The translations under genes and the position numbers were made by a program. From NCBI RefSeq assembly GCF_016937515.1, contig NZ_JAFHKM010000002.1:5637001-5701000 (forward strand): DNA of 64,000 bases, in the 5' to 3' direction. This stretch comes from Cohnella algarum (GTDB taxonomy: Bacteria > Bacillota > Bacilli > Paenibacillales > Paenibacillaceae). Shown here one piece after another: positions 52,951 through 61,107 of the stretch (the first letter of the stretch is position 1; every line of letters begins with the position of its first letter). The notes beneath the pieces are model-generated. The model ran no database searches. It was not told the origin of the DNA and saw nothing but the letters and a program-made list of their open reading frames with translations.

Positions 52951-53835
52951 TTACAAAATGACTTCGTCCGACGGCGTCGCGATCTCGTTAGCGCGGTCCG
53001 GCGCGTCCCGGCGGGCGGATTCCTTCTCCAGCTGCCTCCGATACGCCCAATGGTTCGTCGGGCCGTGTCCCCGTCCGATTTCGATGCCGTCTTCGATGGC
53101 CGCCTGGATGAACGCTTTCGCTTGCCGCGACGCCTCCTCGACGCCCAGCCCGGAGGCGAGCCCCGCCGCCAGCGCGGCCGAGAAGGTGCAGCCGGTGCCG
53201 TGCGTGTTCGCGGTGGCGATCCGGTTCCCGGCCAATTCGGTAAAATCGCGCCCGTCGAACAGCAAGTCGACCGCCATCTCCCCTTCGTCATGCCCGCCTT
53301 TTATGATGACATACCGCGCTCCGAATCCCGACAAACGCTTGGCCGCTTCCCTTTTGTCCGTTTGGCTTCGGATGTTCAGGCCGACCAGCTTTTCCGCCTC
53401 GGGAATGTTCGGGGTCACGACCATCGTCAGCGGCAGCAGCCTTTCCGTCAAGGCGCGGACCGCATCCTCCCGCAGCAGCTCCGCTCCGCCTTTGGCGATC
53501 ATGACCGGGTCGACGACGACCCGCTTCCAGCCGAACCCCCGAATCGTCTCCGCCACGACGCGAATGATTTCGCTGCTGAACAGCATGCCCGTCTTGACCG
53601 CGTCGACGCCGATATCGGTGCCGACCGCCTCGATCTGCTTGACGATCGCCTCTACGGTCAGCGGATAGACCGCCTGCACGCCGGTCGTGTTTTGCGCCGT
53701 TATCGACGTCAGGGCCGACATGCCGTACACGCCCAGCTCCTGAAACGTTTTGAGGTCCGCCTGGATACCTGCCCCGCCGCCGCTGTCCGAGCCGGCGATC
53801 GTCAGCGCCCGTCCGATCCGAGCTTTGCTAGCCAT
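52951..53835 (-). CDS. thiD: Hydroxymethylpyrimidine/phosphomethylpyrimidine kinase
   Basis: A 294-residue ribokinase-fold enzyme that phosphorylates HMP twice to HMP-PP for ThiE. ALTIAGSDSGGGAGIQADLKTF and the GTGCTFSAALAAGLASG anion hole with its catalytic Cys/Asp region are diagnostic; VVVDPVMIAKGG is also typical. It is the last gene of the operon and overlaps thiO by 34 bases. The C-terminal 25 residues extend past the usual end. Confidence 0.93.
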   Translation of the reverse strand: MASKARIGRALTIAGSDSGGGAGIQADLKTFQELGVYGMSALTSITAQNTTGVQAVYPLTVEAIVKQIEAVGTDIGVDAVKTGMLFSSEIIRVVAETIRGFGWKRVVVDPVMIAKGGAELLREDAVRALTERLLPLTMVVTPNIPEAEKLVGLNIRSQTDKREAAKRLSGFGARYVIIKGGHDEGEMAVDLLFDGRDFTELAGNRIATANTHGTGCTFSAALAAGLASGLGVEEASRQAKAFIQAAIEDGIEIGRGHGPTNHWAYRRQLEKESARRDAPDRANEIATPSDEVIL

Positions 53836-54998
53836 AAGTCCGTCTCCTCTCGCATGGAATTAACGCCGGCATAACGTTGAAACCGATTCGGCAAAAAGGC
53901 GCGGCAAAACGTTTCCGGCGATTTGCCGTCCGCATAATCCGCGGCGAGTTTGGCCGTCGCCGGGCTCAGCAAGATGCCGTTGCGGTAATGGCCCGCCGCG
54001 AACAGGACGCGCCCCGATGCGTCCAGCGGCCCGATCAGCGGCATCCCGTCCTGCGTCGAAGGGCGAAGGCCGGCCCACCGATGAAAGGGCGTCATCCGTT
54101 CCAAAAACGGAAACAGCTGCTTGTTCCATTTGGCCAGCCGTTCGATGCCCCTCTCCGTCACCGACGCGTCGAACCCCGCGACATCTTCGGAAGCCCCGCA
54201 TACGAGCGTGTCGTTTTCCTTGGCCACCAAATAGCCCTGATTGCCGAACACCATGTGCTCGACCAGCTTGGCCCCCGTCGGCGCGGGCTTGGCTTCGTAC
54301 GCGCAGATTTGCCCGCGAATCGGGTAAATCGGGATGGGGATGCCGAACGTTTCCGCCAGCCGGCCGGCCCAGGCCCCGGAGCAAACGAGCAGCCGGTCGC
54401 CGCCGAACGTTCGGCCGTCCGCGCTCTTCAGGGCGATTTCTCCCTCCCATTGCGCCACGCTTACTTCGCCGAGCCGTTCATGGATGTCGACGCCCGCGTT
54501 TCGGCAAGCCCGCTCCAACGCGCGCACGTAATCCGGCGCATACAGGTGGCTTTCCTCCGGCGTGTGCAGAGCGGCAATCGCCTTTCGCGACAGCAGCGGC
54601 TCCAGCAGCATTAGCGATTTCCCTTCCACGATCGTTCCGGAGGAGCCGTGCTCCCGCTGCCAGCGCAGCCTGCTCTGCAGCCCGAGCAGATCGGCCTCGT
54701 GGAAAGCGACATAAAGGCTGCCGGAATTCGTATATTCGAACGTCAGGCCGGAAAGCCGCCTGACCTCCGATTGCCATTCCGGGTACAAGCGCAGGCTTTC
54801 CAGGCACAACCGAAAAAACGGATCGGGGCTTTCCGGGTTTTCGCTGTACGGGGCCAGCATGCCGGCCGCCGCGCCGGAAGCCTGGCCGCCGCATCGGTTC
54901 ATCTCCAGCACCGTCGCCCGGTGACCGCGGCGGCTAAGCTCCAGCGCGCACGATAAGCCGATGACGCCTCCGCCGAGAATGACCACGCGTTCGCTCAT
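53802..54998 (-). CDS. thiO: Glycine oxidase
   Basis: A 398-residue FAD enzyme that oxidises glycine to the dehydroglycine needed by ThiG. The FAD motif VVILGGGVIGLSCALELSRRG is at the N-terminus; GGQASGAAAGMLAP, LLVCSGAWAGRLAE and WAGLRPSTQDGMPLIGP, plus AAGHYRNGILLSPATA near the end, match ThiO. Use of ThiO rather than ThiH means an aerobic route. The gap to thiG is 22 bases. Confidence 0.93.
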   Translation of the reverse strand: MSERVVILGGGVIGLSCALELSRRGHRATVLEMNRCGGQASGAAAGMLAPYSENPESPDPFFRLCLESLRLYPEWQSEVRRLSGLTFEYTNSGSLYVAFHEADLLGLQSRLRWQREHGSSGTIVEGKSLMLLEPLLSRKAIAALHTPEESHLYAPDYVRALERACRNAGVDIHERLGEVSVAQWEGEIALKSADGRTFGGDRLLVCSGAWAGRLAETFGIPIPIYPIRGQICAYEAKPAPTGAKLVEHMVFGNQGYLVAKENDTLVCGASEDVAGFDASVTERGIERLAKWNKQLFPFLERMTPFHRWAGLRPSTQDGMPLIGPLDASGRVLFAAGHYRNGILLSPATAKLAADYADGKSPETFCRAFLPNRFQRYAGVNSMREETDLWLAKLGSDGR

Positions 54999-55020
54999 CC
55001 GTTTTTCGCCCCTTTCTCTT

Positions 55021-55800
55021 TCACTTCAGCGTCCATTCGCCGAGTCCGCTGCTGGCCGACGCGTATTTTTTCTTCTCGATCCGCCCCGACAAGTAGGACA
55101 GCCGTCCGGCCTCGATGGCCAGCTTCATCGCCAGCGCCATGCCGGCCGGGTCCTTCGCTTTCGCGACCGGCGTATTCATGAGCACCCCGGAAACGCCGAG
55201 CTCCATCGCCTGCGCGACGTCGCTCGCCGAGCCGAGTCCGGCGTCGACGATAATCGGCACCTTCGCTTCCTCGACGATCAGTCCGAGATGATACGGATTG
55301 AGAAGGCCGAGTCCCGTCCCGATCGGAGCCGCGCCCGGCATGACCGCCGCCGCCCCCGCTTCTTCGAGGCGCTTGCACAGGACGGGATCGTCGGACGTAT
55401 AGGGAAGAACGGTAAACCCCTCTTTGACGAGAAGCTCCGTCGCCTTCAACGTTTCGATCGGATCGGGAAGCAGCGTGCGCTCGTTCGCGCTGATCTCGAC
55501 CTTGATCCAGTCGCTCAACCCCGACGCGCGGGCAAGCCTCGCGATCCGAACCGCTTCCTCCGCGGTTCTCGCCCCCGACGTGTTGGGCAAATACGTAAAG
55601 CCCTCCTCCTGCACGTGCTGCAAAATCGAATCGTCCTCCGGCGATTCCAGATTGATGCGCCGAATGGCAAAGGTCAGCACCTCGGCCCCGGACGCCCGGA
55701 TCGCTTCCCGCTGCACGTGCGGATTCGGGAACAGCCCGGTCCCGATAAAAAAGCGGGAAGACAGGCGGCGTCCCCCGATCTTGAGAGCGTCGTCTTTCAC
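55021..55800 (-). CDS. thiG: Thiazole synthase
   Basis: A 259-residue TIM barrel that builds thiazole phosphate from deoxyxylulose 5-phosphate, dehydroglycine and ThiS thiocarboxylate. [20 protein letters not shown], then [25 protein letters not shown], the Lys in DWIKVEIS, and [17 protein letters not shown] with [18 protein letters not shown] are family hallmarks. Start is GTG 55800 with AGGAGG 9 bases upstream, 5 bases after thiS. Confidence 0.95.
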   Translation of the reverse strand: MKDDALKIGGRRLSSRFFIGTGLFPNPHVQREAIRASGAEVLTFAIRRINLESPEDDSILQHVQEEGFTYLPNTSGARTAEEAVRIARLARASGLSDWIKVEISANERTLLPDPIETLKATELLVKEGFTVLPYTSDDPVLCKRLEEAGAAAVMPGAAPIGTGLGLLNPYHLGLIVEEAKVPIIVDAGLGSASDVAQAMELGVSGVLMNTPVAKAKDPAGMALAMKLAIEAGRLSYLSGRIEKKKYASASSGLGEWTLK

Positions 55801-55805
55801 TCGGT

Positions 55806-56003
55806 TCAGCCTCCTCCTACGAAATGAACGATTTCGATGACCATCTTCTCGCGAACCGGCTCGTCGGCCCACTGCCCTTCGGTCAGCACCCTGCCGTCCG
55901 CCTCGACGACGACGGGCTTGCCCGCCAATCCGTAAAATTCGATAACGTCCAAAATCGTTCGCGCCTCAAGCCGCCGGTTTTGCCCGTTAACGACCAGTTC
56001 CAT
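55806..56003 (-). CDS. thiS: Sulfur carrier protein ThiS
   Basis: A 65-residue ubiquitin-like protein ending HFVGGG; ThiF adenylates the C-terminal Gly, which then carries sulfur as thiocarboxylate. [20 protein letters not shown] and the position between thiE and thiG agree. It overlaps the end of thiE by 17 bases. Confidence 0.93.
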   Translation of the reverse strand: MELVVNGQNRRLEARTILDVIEFYGLAGKPVVVEADGRVLTEGQWADEPVREKMVIEIVHFVGGG

Positions 56004-56631
56004 GCGCCTTCCTCCCCTGCTCGATTTTGCGGATGAACGCCCGGCACGTGCCCGTCACGTCCGGGCTGCCGACGATTTCGCTGACCGCGCAAATCCGCGT
56101 CGCCCCGGCCCGCAAAACCTCGTCCACGTTGTGCAGCTTGATGCCTCCGATCGCCACGAACGGAATGCGGATTCGCCGCGCGACTTCGCTCACGTAGCTC
56201 ACCGTGACGGGGGCGACGACATCGGCTTTCGTCTTCGTCGGGAACACCGGGCCGACGCCGATATAATCCGCTCCGTCCCGCTCCGCCCGCAGCGCTTCCT
56301 CGATCGCATGGGTGGAAATGCCGATGATTTTATTGCCCATTCTTTTTCTCGCTTCGCCAAGCGGAAGATCGCCCTGGCCGAGATGAACCCCGTCGGCGTC
56401 CGCTTCCAGCGCCACGTCGAGATGGTCGTTCACAATAAACGTGACGCCGTGCCTGCGGGTCAGCTCCCGCAGCGCTTTCGCCTTGCGGAGCAGCTCCTCC
56501 TTGCCGCTTGTCTTGTCGCGCAGCTGAAGGATATCGACGCCGCCCGCTATCGCTTCCTCCATCACGTCGAGCAGCTCCCGGCCCGGATGGAACTCTTCCC
56601 CGGTAATCGCGTACAAGCGAAAGTCCTTCAT
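55987..56631 (-). CDS. thiE: Thiamin phosphate synthase
   Basis: A 214-residue TIM barrel that couples HMP-PP with thiazole phosphate. DILQLRDKTSGKEELL, then VTFIVNDHLDVALEADADGVHLGQGDLPL, IIGISTHAIEEA, GPVFPTKTK and FVAIGGIKLHNVDEV match ThiE throughout. ATG 56631 has AGGAGG 10 bases upstream, so the 12 extra residues from 56667 are not used. Confidence 0.95.
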   Translation of the reverse strand: MKDFRLYAITGEEFHPGRELLDVMEEAIAGGVDILQLRDKTSGKEELLRKAKALRELTRRHGVTFIVNDHLDVALEADADGVHLGQGDLPLGEARKRMGNKIIGISTHAIEEALRAERDGADYIGVGPVFPTKTKADVVAPVTVSYVSEVARRIRIPFVAIGGIKLHNVDEVLRAGATRICAVSEIVGSPDVTGTCRAFIRKIEQGRKAHGTGR

Positions 56632-56644
56632 CTTCGTTCGCCTC

Positions 56645-57661
56645 CTACATTCCGATATAGCGGGCATACAGCGTCCGCGCGCGCGCGAAATCGTCGGTTC
56701 CTTGCACGAGCACGCGCCCGTCGGGAAACAGCACCAGCCGCTCGCCTTCCGGAAGCTCCGCCCGCAGCAAATACGGGTTTGCCTTTACTTTGACCGCCGC
56801 GGGCTCCAGCCGCTTGCGCCACGTTTCCAGATCGAGCGGTCCCGCCCCCGCGATCTGGACCGATTCCCGCCCGCACAGAGAAAGCATCGCGTCCTGCGCC
56901 TCCGGGTCGAGAGCGGGATATTCCTTGCGTCCGCAGCAGGGGCAGTTCGGCGCCGGCTGCCCGAGCTTCATCTCGAAATGATGATTGTCCCACAAGTCGA
57001 ACGTCACGAGGCTGCGTCTGACTTGCTCGCGCGCGCCGACGAGAACCTTCATCGCTTCCGCCGCCTGGTACGAAGCGACCATGTCGACGACCGGCGCGAT
57101 GACGCCGACCGTATCGCAAGTCTGCCCGCCCGAATCCGCCGACTGGATAAAGCATCTCAGACACGGGGTCGCCCCGGGCACGAGCATCGCGCTCATTCCG
57201 CGGGAGCTGACCGCCCCGCCGTAGGCAAACGGGATGCCCAGCTTGAAGCAGGCGTCGTTGAGCAAAAAGCGGGTTTGAAAATTGTCCGTTCCGTCCAGCA
57301 CGAGGTCGATGCCCGCCAGCAGCTCGCCGATGTTGCGGGCGGTTGCGTCGGCGACGACGGGCTCCAGGCGAACGTCCGAATTGATGCGGCGAAGCTTCGC
57401 CTCGGCGGCGATCGCTTTCGGATAGCCGTTTGCCGCGTCGTCCTCGTCGAACAGCATTTGCCGCTGCAAATTGCTGATTTCGACGTAGTCCCGGTCGACG
57501 AACCGCACCAGGCCGACGCCGGCCCGAACCATGTGATTGGCAAGCACGGTGCCCAGCGCGCCCATGCCGACGATGCACACCGCGCTGTTTTTCAGCCTTT
57601 CCTGTCCTGCCTCGCCGATCGGGGCAAATCTCGTTTGCCTGGAATAGCGTTCGTCCGCCAT
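56645..57661 (-). CDS. thiF: ThiS adenylyltransferase (ThiF/MoeB family)
   Basis: A 338-residue E1-like enzyme. The ATP-binding loop is VGMGALGTVLANHMVRAGVG, followed by DRDYVEISNLQRQMLFDEDDA. Zinc ligands are CLRC and CPCC, and GGQTCDTVGVI holds the conserved Cys. The C-terminal 80 residues (after CGRKEYPAL) are beyond the usual core and may bind ThiS. Context among thi genes favours ThiF over MoeB. Confidence 0.9.
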   Translation of the reverse strand: MADERYSRQTRFAPIGEAGQERLKNSAVCIVGMGALGTVLANHMVRAGVGLVRFVDRDYVEISNLQRQMLFDEDDAANGYPKAIAAEAKLRRINSDVRLEPVVADATARNIGELLAGIDLVLDGTDNFQTRFLLNDACFKLGIPFAYGGAVSSRGMSAMLVPGATPCLRCFIQSADSGGQTCDTVGVIAPVVDMVASYQAAEAMKVLVGAREQVRRSLVTFDLWDNHHFEMKLGQPAPNCPCCGRKEYPALDPEAQDAMLSLCGRESVQIAGAGPLDLETWRKRLEPAAVKVKANPYLLRAELPEGERLVLFPDGRVLVQGTDDFARARTLYARYIGM

Positions 57662-57681
57662 ATTCGATCCCTTCCTTTTAT

Positions 57682-58704
57682 TTATTCAAGCCGCACGAAA
57701 GCCTCTTCGGCTTCGATCGGCTTGCTCAGATGGCCTTGCTGCGAAAGCCAATCGATCACGGCCTGCCACGCTTCCGCGGACTGGCTGCCGAACGGCTCTT
57801 GACCAGCATCCATCAACGGAAGCAAAATGTCCAGACTTTCGCGCTCGATTTCGGGATCGAGGGGGAAATCGGCGCTTTCCTCCGCGAGCAGCGCTTCGAG
57901 CGCCTCGTCGGGATGGCCGGCGACATACGCCTGTCCTTTCGCGGCGGCCTCCAGGAATCTTTTGATCGCGTCCTTGTTTTTCTTCGCGCCTTCCTCGCTC
58001 GCGGTCAGCACCAGCTCGTAATAGTCGGGCACGCCGTAATCGGCCGGATCGAAGGCGAGCAGCTTGACGCCTTCTTTTTCGAGGAGCAGCTTCTCGTGAT
58101 TGATGTAGCCGCCGACGATCGCGTCCACCCTTCCCGTCGTCATCGCCGGAATCAGGTCCCATCCGATGTCGACGAAGGTCAGCCCGGAAGGGTCGCCGCC
58201 GTCGGAAGCCACCATCGTTTCGACGAGCGATTCGTCCAGCGGTATCGAAGGATAGCCGATTTTTTTGCCGGCCAGATCCTTCGGGCTGTTCGCCCCCGCC
58301 GATTCCAGCACGAACAGCCGGTTCAGCGGATGCCGGACGATCGACGCGACCGAGACGACCGGAATGTCCTCCGATCGGGAAATCGCGACCTGCATCTGGT
58401 AGCTGATCGCCAGGTCCGCTTTGCCCGCGGCCACCAGCTTCAGCGCGTCGTTCGTGTCCGCCGGCGTCTGCAGCTTGACGTCAAGTCCGGCTTCCTCGAA
58501 ATACCCCTGCTCCTTGGCGGCGAATAAAAACGAGTGGACCGCATTCGGATACCAATCGAGCAGGACCGTCAATTCGGCGGGTTTGGCCTCCCCGGACGGC
58601 GAGTCGGGAGCGGCCTGCCGCGGCGCGCCGCCGCATCCGTTCAGGACGAGAAGCGCCGCCGCGAGCGCGGCGAACAGCCGAAGCTTTTTCATCGATACGT
58701 TCAT
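57682..58704 (-). CDS. thiY: ThiY-like pyrimidine-binding lipoprotein of an ABC importer
   Basis: A 340-residue lipoprotein (lipobox LNGC near residue 23) with an NMT1/THI5-like binding domain: LTVLLDWYPNAVHSFLFAAKEQGYF, then KLVAAGKADLAISYQMQV and LAGKKIGYPSIPLDESLVE. In bacilli this protein binds N-formyl-aminopyrimidine, a breakdown product of thiamin. Next to thiX and thiZ, with tenA and the ylmB-like gene, it should feed the salvage branch. Confidence 0.9.
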   Translation of the reverse strand: MNVSMKKLRLFAALAAALLVLNGCGGAPRQAAPDSPSGEAKPAELTVLLDWYPNAVHSFLFAAKEQGYFEEAGLDVKLQTPADTNDALKLVAAGKADLAISYQMQVAISRSEDIPVVSVASIVRHPLNRLFVLESAGANSPKDLAGKKIGYPSIPLDESLVETMVASDGGDPSGLTFVDIGWDLIPAMTTGRVDAIVGGYINHEKLLLEKEGVKLLAFDPADYGVPDYYELVLTASEEGAKKNKDAIKRFLEAAAKGQAYVAGHPDEALEALLAEESADFPLDPEIERESLDILLPLMDAGQEPFGSQSAEAWQAVIDWLSQQGHLSKPIEAEEAFVRLE

Positions 58705-58739
58705 GTTACAAAGTCCCCTTTTTTATGATTCGATTCGCT

Positions 58740-59513
58740 TCATGTTTGCGATTTTCCGGCGTTTCCCGGGCTTCTGCCGGCCAGAATCGCCCGCTCCGCC
58801 GCCTGTGCGGCCAAAAACAGCAGCACGCCCATGAGCGACAGCAGCAGCACGCCGGAAAACACGGCTTCCCCCCGAAGCATGTTGGAGGCCCGTTTCGTGT
58901 ACATGCCGAGCCCCGCCTCGCCGCCGAGCCATTCGCCGAGCGTCGCGCCGCCGACGCTGATCGTCGCCGCCATTTTCAGGCCCGTGAGAAACCCCGGCAG
59001 CGCGGACGGAAGCTTCCATTTCATAAACAAGTCGCGCTTGCCCGCTCCCATCGTCCGCATCAGCTCGCCGATTTCCGGGTCGGCCGAGCGGAACCCGTCC
59101 GCCGTATTGACCGCGATCGGGAAAAAGGTGAACAAAATGACGACCGCCACCTTGCTCCAGACGTCGTAGCCGAACCACATGACCATAATCGGCGACAGGG
59201 CGATGATCGGGACGGTTTGGGACGCGACGATGAGCGGGTAAAGCGTTTTTTTCGCCACTTTCGAGCTTTCGATCCATACCGCCGAAATCGTGCCGAACAG
59301 GATCGACCATCCGAGGCCGAGCAGCGCTTCTCCGAGCGTGACCGCGAAATGGGCGCCGAGCAGCCGGCGATTTTCCCATGCGGACGCGAGGACGTCCGAC
59401 AGCCGCGGGATGATGTAATGGGGGACGCCGAACAACGGCGGCCCGATTTCCCACAAGGCGGCGAGCAGCAGCGCGAACAGCGCGACCGGCGCTGCCGAAG
59501 CGAGCTTGCGCAT
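58740..59513 (-). CDS. thiX: ThiX-like ABC importer permease
   Basis: A 257-residue membrane protein with about six helices. The ATPase-contact EAA loop is GELMRTMGAGKRDLFMKWKLPSALPGFLTGLK. ISVGGATLGEWLGGEAGLGMY near the C-terminus is usual for SsuC/ThiX permeases. It overlaps the thiZ stop by one base (TAATG) and precedes thiY. Confidence 0.92.
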   Translation of the reverse strand: MRKLASAAPVALFALLLAALWEIGPPLFGVPHYIIPRLSDVLASAWENRRLLGAHFAVTLGEALLGLGWSILFGTISAVWIESSKVAKKTLYPLIVASQTVPIIALSPIMVMWFGYDVWSKVAVVILFTFFPIAVNTADGFRSADPEIGELMRTMGAGKRDLFMKWKLPSALPGFLTGLKMAATISVGGATLGEWLGGEAGLGMYTKRASNMLRGEAVFSGVLLLSLMGVLLFLAAQAAERAILAGRSPGNAGKSQT

Positions 59514-60427
59514 TATCGCTCGCCCCCCTTCCTGCCGCCCGTTCCAACCGCGGCGCCCGCGCCCGTGCCGAGCAGCGACAGCACCCGGCGCTTCAGTCCG
59601 ATGAACGCCTCGTCCATGACGGCGTCGTACGAGCGGGGGCGGGGCAATCCGACCTCGACCTGCGCCAGCGCGGTAATCGGAGCCTTCGCCGCAACCAGCA
59701 CCCGGTCGGACAATAGCAGCGCTTCGTCCACGTCATGCGTAATGAACAGCACCGTTTTCCGGTCGCGTTCCCAAACCTGAAGCAGCCATTCCTGCATGGC
59801 GACCCGTGTCATCGCGTCGAGCGCGCTGAACGGCTCGTCCAGCAAAAGCGGCTCCCCGCCGCCGAGCATCGCGCGCAAAAACGACACTCGCTGGCGCATT
59901 CCGCCGGACAGCTCGTGCACCCGCCTGCTTTCGGTCCCCTCCAGCCCGAACGCCGGCAGCAGCTCGAGCGCTCTCCGCCTGGCTTCCCGCTTGGGCGCGC
60001 CCTGCAGCTCCAGGCCGAGCGCGGCGTTGTCCAGCACCGACCGCCACGGCATTAAGCCATCTCGCTGCGGCATATAGCCGACCCGGCCGAGCCGTCCAAG
60101 CGAGGCGTTCCTTGAAGCTGCGGCGTTCCCGAAAGCGGCGCTTCCGGCTCGAACGTTCCCGGATCGGGCGCTCCCGGTTCTGCCGCTATCGGCTTCGGGA
60201 CGTTCGATTCCGCCTCTGCCTGCACTCGCGCCGCCCAGGACGATCGCGCCCGCATGCGGCTCCAGCAAACCCGCGATCAGCCGAAACAGCGTCGTTTTGC
60301 CCATTCCGCTCGGCATGACGAAGGAGACGAACTCGCCCTCCCGCACCTCGAAATCCAGCCCCTCGAACAGAGGCGGCGCCCCGGCAAAGCCGTAGGTCAG
60401 CCCGCGCACGGTCAAGGCGGCGCTCAT
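59513..60427 (-). CDS. thiZ: ThiZ-like ABC importer ATPase with a low-complexity insertion
   Basis: A 304-residue ATPase. Walker A is MPSGMGKTTLF, signature HELSGGMRQRVSFLRAML, Walker B LLLDEPFSALD and switch His LFITHDVDEA. Between Walker A and the Q-loop (MPQRDGLMPW) about 45 residues rich in Gly, Ala, Ser and Arg are inserted (SGRTGSARSGNVRAG and on), apparently from short tandem repeats in DNA. The family normally has a few residues there. It overlaps tenA by 4 bases. Confidence 0.9.
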   Translation of the reverse strand: MSAALTVRGLTYGFAGAPPLFEGLDFEVREGEFVSFVMPSGMGKTTLFRLIAGLLEPHAGAIVLGGASAGRGGIERPEADSGRTGSARSGNVRAGSAAFGNAAASRNASLGRLGRVGYMPQRDGLMPWRSVLDNAALGLELQGAPKREARRRALELLPAFGLEGTESRRVHELSGGMRQRVSFLRAMLGGGEPLLLDEPFSALDAMTRVAMQEWLLQVWERDRKTVLFITHDVDEALLLSDRVLVAAKAPITALAQVEVGLPRPRSYDAVMDEAFIGLKRRVLSLLGTGAGAAVGTGGRKGGER

Positions 60428-61107
60428 ACCGGCCACACCTCCTGCCGATACGCCATGTCCCAAAACAAATACTCGAACTTCGACGTCACGACGAACCGCT
60501 CCGTCAGCACCTCTAGTTCCCGCTCCGGCAGCCCTTCGGCGAGCCGGTCGATCAGGCCGATGCACCAATCGGCCAGTTCGCCGAATTCCGCGGAGCCGTA
60601 CATAAGTATCCATTCGCGATAAAGCGGATGGTCCAGCGCGCCGGGCGCCGCGGCGAACGCGCGGCCGATCTCGCGGTAGCTCCACATGCAGGGCAGCAGC
60701 GCGGCCGTCAGCTCCGCCAGCGACCCCTGGGCCGCCGCGTCCAGCATGTACTTCGTATAGGCGATCGTCGTCGGCGTCGGCACCGTCGCCTCCAGCTCTT
60801 CCCTGGAAATGCCGAACCGCTCGGCGTATCGGCGGTGGAGCTCCATTTCCACGTTCAGGGTCGAATGGAACAGCTCCGCGAATTTCGCCATCGTCCCGAC
60901 GTCCCGCGCTTTGGCGCCTCCGAGGGCGAACATTTTGGCATAATCGATCAAATAGACGTAATCCTGCTTCAAATAGAACATAAAGCGCTTCGGGTCGAGC
61001 GTGCCGTCCCTCATCTCCGTCAGGAACGGGTGCTGGTGGCTCGACTCCCAGATCGGCCTCGCGGCCTCGTACAGGCGCTTGCTAAAGGGGAAGGGGTTAC
61101 TCGGCAT
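60424..61107 (-). CDS. tenA: Aminopyrimidine aminohydrolase / thiaminase II
   Basis: A 227-residue helical enzyme with the catalytic Cys140 in LLPCMWSYREIG and D49 in YLKQDYVYL. It converts aminomethyl-pyrimidine from degraded thiamin into HMP. FAELFHSTLNVEMELHRRYAERFG is typical. It lies between the ylmB-like gene and thiZ with overlaps on both sides (11 and 4 bases). Confidence 0.93.
   Translation of the reverse strand: MPSNPFPFSKRLYEAARPIWESSHQHPFLTEMRDGTLDPKRFMFYLKQDYVYLIDYAKMFALGGAKARDVGTMAKFAELFHSTLNVEMELHRRYAERFGISREELEATVPTPTTIAYTKYMLDAAAQGSLAELTAALLPCMWSYREIGRAFAAAPGALDHPLYREWILMYGSAEFGELADWCIGLIDRLAEGLPERELEVLTERFVVTSKFEYLFWDMAYRQEVWPV

Noticed and set aside
51263..53668. 801-codon open frame on the + strand
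   Set aside because: It is antisense to fetA, the hydrolase gene and thiD, all of which have clear family motifs; its own translation has none and is typical of GC-rich shadow frames.
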